Source of the DNA: Flavobacterium sedimenticola
Lineage (GTDB): Bacteria > Bacteroidota > Bacteroidia > Flavobacteriales > Flavobacteriaceae
Direction of reading: 5' to 3'
Length of the DNA: 64,000 nucleotides
Assembly (NCBI RefSeq): GCF_030053345.1
Contig: NZ_JASGBP010000001.1
Span: 868,001 to 932,000, forward strand
The position numbers were made by a program, and so were the translations under genes. Shown here one piece after another: positions 58,570-64,000 of the stretch. Below the pieces are notes generated by a model. It was not told the origin of the DNA. It was given only the letters and a program-made list of their open reading frames with translations, and made no database searches. Position 1 is the stretch's first letter. Every line of letters starts with the position of its first letter.

Positions 58570-60098
58570 AAGGCATCCGGGTTTTCAATGATTTGAGCGG
58601 CGCGTTGTTTGTGTCGGAACAATTCTTCGGGTTTCATTTTTTGCAGCAAACGCAACATCATTGCCATGCGTTGGTTGTTTTGGAAATGTGATTTTTTGTC
58701 GTCTAAAAAGTTCCAATACAAACTGTTGAACGGACAGGCGTTGTCGCCGAATTTGTCTTTCACCTTATAATGACAGGAGTCGCAGTAATTGCTCATTTTT
58801 TGGATGTAACTCCCCGAGGACACATAGGGTTTAGTAGCCAAAATGCCGCCATCGGCGTACTGACTCATTCCTCGTGTGTTGGGTAATTCTACCCATTCAA
58901 TCGCATCGATGTACACGCCGAGATACCAAGCGTCAACCGCATCCGGATGACGTTGGGTGAGTAGTGAAAAATTCCCAATTATCATCAAACGTTGGATGTG
59001 ATGCGCATAAGCGTCGTTCAAACTCTGACGCAAAGCATGATGCATACAATTCATTTTGGTTTCTCCGGTCCAATACATTTCAGGTAAAGGTTCTGGATTT
59101 TCCAAGGCATTCATTTGAGCATATTGTGGCATTTCTTTCCAGTAAATCCCACGCACAAACTCACGCCAACCCAAAATTTGACGCACAAAACCTTCAACTT
59201 GTGCCAAAGTTATGGTTTCTTGATTTTGGTAAAAATGCTGTACCACCGCATCGATGACTTCTCTAGGAGAAAGCATTTTGGAGTTCATGGCAAAGGACAA
59301 ACGCGAGTGAAACAAATGCGGCTCGGCGGTGTGCATCGCATCTTCATACGTACCGAAATGTGGCAATAACTCATGACAGAAGTATTGTAGTTGTTCCAAG
59401 CATTCGGCTCTTGAAGTCGGCCAACCGAAATCATCTGGGTCAATGTGGCCAAAAGTAATGACACCGGCATTTTCAATTTCGGCTACCAACTCGGCTACTT
59501 TTTTAGAAAAGGTTTTTGCTTTCGGAACCGGTACTTCGCCTTTGTATTTCTTGCGGTTGTCGTGGTCAAAATTCCATTGGTTGCCCAATGGTTGCTCGCC
59601 TACCATCAGCACTCGGTGCTTTTTACGCATCATGCGGTAGAAGCTTTCCATGAGCAATTGTTTTTTGCCTTGGAAAAACCGATTCAGTTCGGTTCTGTCG
59701 GTATAAAAATGTTCCGTGTCACATGCTGTTGAAGAGATTCCTATAGTTTGACAAATTCTTTTTAATTGTTCGTCCAAACGGTATTCATCGGGAAGTTGGT
59801 ACTCAAAATGGGTGATGCCATGCGTTGCAATTTCGCGTTGAATTAATGTTTCAAAATCGTGCAGATTATCCTTGTCTGAGATTTTATAATAGCGAACCTG
59901 ATGTCCGTTTTGCTGCAGGTTTTCTGCAAAATTTTGCATGGCCAAAAAGAAGGCCGCAACTTTTTGAATATGGTGTCTCACATAATCCGTTTCTTGTCGC
60001 ACCTCGGCCATCAAATAGTAAACGGTATTGTCTTTTTGTTGGAACCAAGAATGTTGCAGGTTCAGTTGGTCGCCTAAAATCAGTCGGAGTACTTTCAT
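58566..60098 (-). CDS. Iron-sulphur cryptochrome/photolyase (prokaryotic 6-4 photolyase type)
   Basis: 510 residues. The start LRLILGDQLNLQHSWFQQKD and the four-cysteine set mark the FeS-BCP branch: Cys in TKMNCMHHALRQSLNDAYAH near residue 350, and MSNYCDSCHYKVKDKFGDNA with CPFNSLYWNFLDD near residues 438-456. They hold a [4Fe-4S] cluster beside FAD. The best studied members repair 6-4 photoproducts using light. It is last in an operon of flavin and light genes, with its ATG directly after the cryptochrome stop. Confidence 0.93.
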   Translation of the reverse strand: MKVLRLILGDQLNLQHSWFQQKDNTVYYLMAEVRQETDYVRHHIQKVAAFFLAMQNFAENLQQNGHQVRYYKISDKDNLHDFETLIQREIATHGITHFEYQLPDEYRLDEQLKRICQTIGISSTACDTEHFYTDRTELNRFFQGKKQLLMESFYRMMRKKHRVLMVGEQPLGNQWNFDHDNRKKYKGEVPVPKAKTFSKKVAELVAEIENAGVITFGHIDPDDFGWPTSRAECLEQLQYFCHELLPHFGTYEDAMHTAEPHLFHSRLSFAMNSKMLSPREVIDAVVQHFYQNQETITLAQVEGFVRQILGWREFVRGIYWKEMPQYAQMNALENPEPLPEMYWTGETKMNCMHHALRQSLNDAYAHHIQRLMIIGNFSLLTQRHPDAVDAWYLGVYIDAIEWVELPNTRGMSQYADGGILATKPYVSSGSYIQKMSNYCDSCHYKVKDKFGDNACPFNSLYWNFLDDKKSHFQNNQRMAMMLRLLQKMKPEELFRHKQRAAQIIENPDAF

Positions 60099-61406
60099 TT
60101 AAAATAAGCTCGTTTGTAACCAAAGTTTTTGAAACGCACCTTTGGTATCGTACATTTCTGCTTGGCGTTTGATATTGAATTTACGGTCACGCGGATCATT
60201 GCCTACGCCCGAGTTGTATAGCCAATTCCCGTAATTGGAATGCACATCGTAATCGAGTAACATACTCTCGAAATACGCGGCGGCTATGCGCCAATCCTGT
60301 TCCCATTCTTTGGCCCAAAAACTGGCTACGTTTTGACGGCCGCGATTGCTCATCCAACCGGTTTGTTGGAGTTCGATCATGTTGGCGTTTACGAAAGGTT
60401 CTTTGGTTTGTCCGTTGACCCATTGTTGGAAAGCTTTCGGGTGAAATTTCCAGTCGTAATTTTTTCCTAAAATGCCATGTAATTGGAAAATTTTGTTGCC
60501 GTGTTTGAGCGAAATGTATTTGAAATAATCGCGCCAAATGAGTTCGAAAATCAACCAATAGGTGTCTTCATTGGCTCCGATTTCTTTTTCGTAACGTTTC
60601 ACTTCCCAATAAATGGTTCTTGCCGAAATACTGCCGTTGGCCAACCAAGCGGAAAGTTTAGAACTGTAGTCTTTGCCCACTAAACCGTTACGTGTCTTTT
60701 TGTACACGGATAGTTTTTGGGTTTTCCAAAAGTATTCTTCAATACGGGAAAGCGCCTGGTTTTCGCCGCCCTGAAAAGGAAAAGCGGTTTTCGGAGGTGT
60801 TTCGAAATCATCGAAACCTAAATCGGTTACTGAGGGAATTACAGTGGTGTTTTCAATCAAATTCGAGTCGGGAAGCTTGGGTGTTTCCAAACGACTTTTT
60901 ACGCGTACCGTTTTTTCACATTGTTTGCGGAATTCGGTAAAGACTTCGGGGATTTTTTTGAATTCGGTGTACGGAATATCCTCGGGATGGAATAAAAACT
61001 GGTCGTAGGTTTCCTGCCAAGTGATGTTTTTCAGTTCACTTTTCAACGCTTTTGTAACTTCTGTTTCTTCCGAAGTCCATTCTCGTTGAAGATAAACAGC
61101 TTCAATATAGTAGTCTGCAATCAGTTTCGGAATCACTATTTCCGGTTTTTCGAAATACACCAACAAACTAATGTTTAACGTCAACAAATTGTTTCGCAAT
61201 TCCTGAATCGTTTCCATCAGAAATTTAGCCCTGAACTTTTCCGTTTTCTTAAATCCAAATTGGGTATCGGCAAAATGCCTCGGGTCGAAGCAATACAAGG
61301 CAATGACTTGTTCGCTGCTTTTTACGGCTTGGTATAATGAGATTTGGTCGTTGACCCGCAAATCGTTACGAAACCAAACTAAGCTTGTTTTTTGTTTTTT
61401 CTGCAT
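60099..61406 (-). CDS. Cryptochrome DASH
   Basis: 435 residues. The N-terminal photolyase domain begins [20 protein letters not shown]. The FAD domain carries [60 protein letters not shown] and [20 protein letters not shown]. These are diagnostic of the DASH class, which repairs cyclobutane dimers in single-stranded DNA or signals. It overlaps the small DUF2256 gene upstream by 28 bases. Confidence 0.94.
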   Translation of the reverse strand: MQKKQKTSLVWFRNDLRVNDQISLYQAVKSSEQVIALYCFDPRHFADTQFGFKKTEKFRAKFLMETIQELRNNLLTLNISLLVYFEKPEIVIPKLIADYYIEAVYLQREWTSEETEVTKALKSELKNITWQETYDQFLFHPEDIPYTEFKKIPEVFTEFRKQCEKTVRVKSRLETPKLPDSNLIENTTVIPSVTDLGFDDFETPPKTAFPFQGGENQALSRIEEYFWKTQKLSVYKKTRNGLVGKDYSSKLSAWLANGSISARTIYWEVKRYEKEIGANEDTYWLIFELIWRDYFKYISLKHGNKIFQLHGILGKNYDWKFHPKAFQQWVNGQTKEPFVNANMIELQQTGWMSNRGRQNVASFWAKEWEQDWRIAAAYFESMLLDYDVHSNYGNWLYNSGVGNDPRDRKFNIKRQAEMYDTKGAFQKLWLQTSLF

Positions 61407-61522
61407 CGGTCACTACAATAAAGTACATCATTCCAATTTTTCTCCCATTTTTTGCACCAACTGAATGGCAATCCGCAGCTTTTGCAGATTTTTTCGGGTA
61501 AGTTCACTTTTTTATGAGCCAT
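61379..61522 (-). CDS. DUF2256 zinc-ribbon-like small protein
   Basis: 47 residues, starting [20 protein letters not shown]. Four cysteines form two CxxC-type knuckles (ICKSCG, and YCSDRC with [11 protein letters not shown] between), the DUF2256 pattern. It overlaps the flavin reductase stop by 11 bases and runs 28 bases into the cryptochrome gene in another frame. DUF2256 proteins are known to sit beside cryptochrome DASH genes; function unknown, possibly a zinc or nucleic acid binder. Confidence 0.88.
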   Translation of the reverse strand: MAHKKVNLPEKICKSCGLPFSWCKKWEKNWNDVLYCSDRCRKNKKQA

Positions 61523-62159
61523 TTTTTAAGATTGATTTCGTTGGGGTGTTTGGTCGCGCATAGTCAAAGCGATCCACAATTTTAGGCAAACAATAGCCGT
61601 CCAATCCGTTGACAGCCACCACATCGGCTTGGTCGAGTTGGAGCCAATAATCATAGTGCACCATTTCGTCTCGGAAATGAATTTCTTCAATGGCCGCAAT
61701 AATGTGAATGGTATTGTTCTCGGCAATGTCGTATTCGTTTACGTAGCGGCATAACAATTTTACCGGACTCTCTTTGACATACGGTACATCAATCATAGAT
61801 AAGTATTCTTGTTCCAAACCCACCATGTCAAACTCGGAGATTTCGGCGTCATAGCCGGCAGAAGTTTGGTGTGCTTGAGCAATCATGTTTTGGGTAATAT
61901 GGTTGACGGTGAAATAACCGGTCGTTTTGATGTTGTTGTAGGTGTTTCTGGGAACCACATTCGGGCGAAGAATAAAACCCAACAACGCCGGGTTGCTGCC
62001 CAAATGGGTAACACTGGAAAAAACAGCCACATTGGCAATACCATCTTTCGATTTGGTTCCGATGAGGTTGGCCGATTTGTAGCCGGTGCAACTGTTAATC
62101 AAGTTGAGACGATGTATTTTGGAGAGTGAATCCCATTCGGAACGGGTAATTTTCTTCAT
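61512..62159 (-). CDS. Flavin reductase family protein
   Basis: 215 residues, one flavin-reductase-like (split-barrel) domain. [39 protein letters not shown] and [20 protein letters not shown] are the FMN-binding blocks. It reduces or holds flavin. Position at the head of the photolyase operon suggests a supply of reduced flavin to the two FAD photoenzymes, which is an inference. It is divergent from kmo. Confidence 0.87.
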   Translation of the reverse strand: MKKITRSEWDSLSKIHRLNLINSCTGYKSANLIGTKSKDGIANVAVFSSVTHLGSNPALLGFILRPNVVPRNTYNNIKTTGYFTVNHITQNMIAQAHQTSAGYDAEISEFDMVGLEQEYLSMIDVPYVKESPVKLLCRYVNEYDIAENNTIHIIAAIEEIHFRDEMVHYDYWLQLDQADVVAVNGLDGYCLPKIVDRFDYARPNTPTKSILKNGS

Positions 62160-62274
62160 GCTTTTTTATTTCAAAGATAGTTTTTGTTTAATTTATATTA
62201 AAAATAATTAAACAAATTTTATGATTTCGGACAAATAAATGGGTGTCAGGCGTTTTACTTCCGCAATATTTGAG

Positions 62275-62282
62275 TAATTTTG
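62275..62282 (+). promoter_or_regulatory. -7 box of kmo
   Basis: TAATTTTG, a full match, 22 bases before the ATG at 62305. No clean upstream TTG at the usual distance. Confidence 0.5.
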
Positions 62283-62304
62283 CCTAACTTTTTTAGAAAA
62301 TTTG

Positions 62305-63645
62305 ATGCAGATTCCTCAAAAAATTGCTGTAGTCGGTTCGGGCTTAGTCGGAACCTTATTGGCAATTTACCTCAAGCGACAAGGCCATACGGTACATGTG
62401 TACGACAGAAGTCCGGATATTCGAACCGTGGAGTTCTCCGGGCGTTCCATTAATTTGGTGATGTCCCATCGCGGTTGGAAAGCCATGTCAGATGTTGGTT
62501 TGGATGATGAAATCAGAAAAATCGGGATACCGGTAGACAAAAGAGCGATTCATTTACAAGACGGGAAACTCAACTATCAGTATTACGGTAAAGACGGCGA
62601 AGCGATTTTTTCGTTGTCTCGTGGTGTGCTCAATCGGAGAATGATTGATTTGGCTGAAGCGGAAGGTGTTGAGTTTTTCTTCAACCATAAAATCTGGGAC
62701 GTAACCTTGGCCACCGCAACGCTGCACATCGGAGAATCCGAAAGAGGCGAGTGGACCGAGTTGCATTATGATAAAGTGTTTGGCGCTGACGGTGCCTTTT
62801 CCAGAATTCGCCATCGCATGCAGCGCCAAAGTATGTTTGATTACTCGCAAGAGTTCATGAAGATCGGGTATAAAGAATTGCACATTCCCGCCAATCCCGA
62901 CGGCACGCACAAAATAGACCAAAACTCGTTACACATTTGGCCGCGCGGTAATTTTATGTTGATGGCCTTGGCCAATCTGGACGGTAGCTTTACCTGTACG
63001 TTATTTATGCCTTTTGAAGGTGAAAACTCGTTTGAGCAACTCAAAGACGAAGCCACGTTGGTCGATTTCTTTGCGCATTATTTCCCCGATACCGCTGCCG
63101 TAATTCCCGATTTGGTGGAAGACTTTTTTAAAAATCCAACAAGCTATTTGGTGATGATGAAATGTTTTCCGTGGACATTTGAAGATAAAGTAGCCTTAAT
63201 CGGTGATGCTTCGCATGCGATTGTGCCTTTTTACGGTCACGGTATGAATGCCGGTTTTGAAGACATTACCGTATTGTTTGAAATGATTTCGAAATACGGC
63301 GACGACTGGAAAACTATTTTTTCCGAATACGAGCAATCGCGCAAACCCAATGCCGATGCCATAGCCGAATTATCGCGCAGAAATTTCATCGAAATGAGCA
63401 CCAAAACGGCCGATTCCAACTTCCTGTTGCAAAAGAAAATCGAAAAATGGTTTTCCGACAAACATCCCGATAAATGGATGCCGCTCTACAGTCGCGTGAC
63501 CTTTAGTTTGCAACCCTATTCCGAAGCCTTGGCGATAGGCGACTTCCAAAACAAAATCATGGAAGAAGTCATGCAAATGCCGAATATTGAAGAAAAGTGG
63601 AATAGTGTTGAAGTCGAGAACAAAATTATTGATTTGTTGAAGTAA
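62305..63645 (+). CDS. kmo: Kynurenine 3-monooxygenase
   Basis: 446 residues from ATG 62305; a TTG three bases earlier is less likely. FAD enzyme that hydroxylates kynurenine using NADPH and oxygen. The Rossmann motif is IAVVGSGLVGTLLAIYLKRQ at the start, VFGADGAFSRIRHRMQRQS holds the DG-type motif, and LIGDASHAIVPFYGHGMNAG near residue 300 is the second FAD block. FEFSGRSINLVMSHRGWKAM-type text (RTVEFSGRSINLVMSHRGWK) is kmo specific. With kynU it makes 3-hydroxyanthranilate. Confidence 0.95.
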   Translation: MQIPQKIAVVGSGLVGTLLAIYLKRQGHTVHVYDRSPDIRTVEFSGRSINLVMSHRGWKAMSDVGLDDEIRKIGIPVDKRAIHLQDGKLNYQYYGKDGEAIFSLSRGVLNRRMIDLAEAEGVEFFFNHKIWDVTLATATLHIGESERGEWTELHYDKVFGADGAFSRIRHRMQRQSMFDYSQEFMKIGYKELHIPANPDGTHKIDQNSLHIWPRGNFMLMALANLDGSFTCTLFMPFEGENSFEQLKDEATLVDFFAHYFPDTAAVIPDLVEDFFKNPTSYLVMMKCFPWTFEDKVALIGDASHAIVPFYGHGMNAGFEDITVLFEMISKYGDDWKTIFSEYEQSRKPNADAIAELSRRNFIEMSTKTADSNFLLQKKIEKWFSDKHPDKWMPLYSRVTFSLQPYSEALAIGDFQNKIMEEVMQMPNIEEKWNSVEVENKIIDLLK

Positions 63646-63650
63646 TTTTT

Positions 63651-63782
63651 AGGAGCTTTATCCGGCTGTGCGCTCTATCTTTTTACTTGTTCTCGATACT
63701 TTTGTTTCGCTTCTCGAATGCATCGAGAAACAAAACAAAAACTCGAACTGACGTAAAAAGGATGCCGCTGCCATCCGGGCTA
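63651..63782 (-). repeat. Dispersed palindromic element, copy G
   Basis: On the minus strand it starts TAGCCCGGATGGCAGCGGCA, then TCCTTTTTACGT; a long hairpin around TTTTGTTTTGTTTCTCGATG follows and it ends AAAAAGATAGAGCGC with CCGGATAAAGCTCCT. It sits between kmo and the convergent cupin gene. It is the longest copy. Confidence 0.65.
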
Positions 63783-63784
63783 AG

Positions 63785-64000
63785 CTATTCAGCTTCCCGA
63801 TGCACTTTTGTAAAATCGAATGCCGGTTGGCAAATGGCAATGTATTCACACGGTTCATCAAACGGATTGGAATATTGTACCCGCGTATTTTTTTCAATTT
63901 TAATCGATTGGCCGGCTTCTAAAATTACCGTTTCGCCTTCAATAATAAACTGCTTTTTCCCCGATATGATATAGGTGTATTCGTCAAACTCGGGCGTTTG
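63785..64000 (-). CDS. Cupin domain protein (partial, N-terminus outside window)
   Basis: The last 71 codons of a protein entering from the right edge. The visible part begins QTPEFDEYTYIISGKKQFII and continues EGETVILEAGQSIKIEKNTR, then VQYSNPFDEPCEYIAICQPA. This is the second half of a small single-domain cupin with the Glu and Pro-Gly-like turns of the family. Metal ligands in the first motif lie outside the window. Function cannot be assigned. Confidence 0.75.
   Translation of the reverse strand, partial: QTPEFDEYTYIISGKKQFIIEGETVILEAGQSIKIEKNTRVQYSNPFDEPCEYIAICQPAFDFTKVHREAE

Noticed and set aside
1..64000. CRISPR array
   Set aside because: The regularly spaced short repeats are contiguous heptamers without spacers; no cas gene is present.
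1..64000. Prophage, integrative element or genomic island
   Set aside because: No integrase, transposase, tRNA-linked att site or phage gene; gene content is core metabolism throughout.

Overview
The window reads as chromosomal DNA of a member of the Flavobacteriaceae, most likely Flavobacterium or a close relative. The reasons are the Bacteroidota -7 promoter box (TAnnTTTG, usually with an upstream TTG), A-rich leaders without Shine-Dalgarno sites, a GLPGLI protein next to a SusC-like barrel, GldA, a split methionine synthase, a fused DAHP synthase/type II chorismate mutase, and many short palindromic repeats between genes. I see no rRNA, tRNA, CRISPR array, transposase, integrase or phage gene. 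The first and last genes run off the window.

Layout. 1-9.6 kb: a 2TM protein (partial), a small CBM48 protein, thyA, a bifunctional nuclease, etfBA, pdhB, a DUF5686 outer-membrane protein, an AlkA-like glycosylase and a GT2 transferase. 9.7-18.9 kb: a membrane pyrophosphatase with an odd cysteine-rich tail, then a tight four-gene operon (GH20 hexosaminidase, glycosylasparaginase, CutC-like protein, GH2 beta-mannosidase) suited to taking apart N-glycans. 19-24.2 kb: deoxynucleoside kinase with a propeller-like secreted protein, then GLPGLI plus TonB-type barrel.

24.4-36.8 kb is a methionine/SAM island: metK, metY, an OsmC protein, metX, hom, a fatty-acid-hydroxylase-family membrane protein, metH in two pieces, and metF. 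It carries three different RNA control devices: a SAM-II-like element before metK, two tandem leader-peptide attenuators rich in Met and Cys codons before metY, and a SAM-I riboswitch before metH. 37-44 kb: a PagL-like protein, a GIN-domain lipoprotein, gldA, then pheA preceded by a Phe/Tyr/Trp-rich leader peptide and an intrinsic terminator, then aroG, rsgA and dtd. 44.3-50.2 kb: three DUF3857/transglutaminase-like paralogues in a row. 50.2-58.6 kb: a MazG-like protein, an SMR exporter, aroA, queA, kynU, a ureohydrolase and a penicillin acylase. 58.6-63.6 kb: a light/flavin operon (flavin reductase, DUF2256, cryptochrome DASH, FeS photolyase) and kmo. A partial cupin ends the window.

The most interesting material is non-coding. 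(1) Three leader-peptide attenuators, with competing antiterminator and terminator stems that can be read base by base. (2) Tandem 7-bp repeats (AACNNNN) placed just upstream of five start codons, and also inside the aroA (four times) and metH reading frames. (3) Seven copies of a dispersed palindromic element with conserved ends, lying at gene 3' ends and once between the SAM-I riboswitch and metH.
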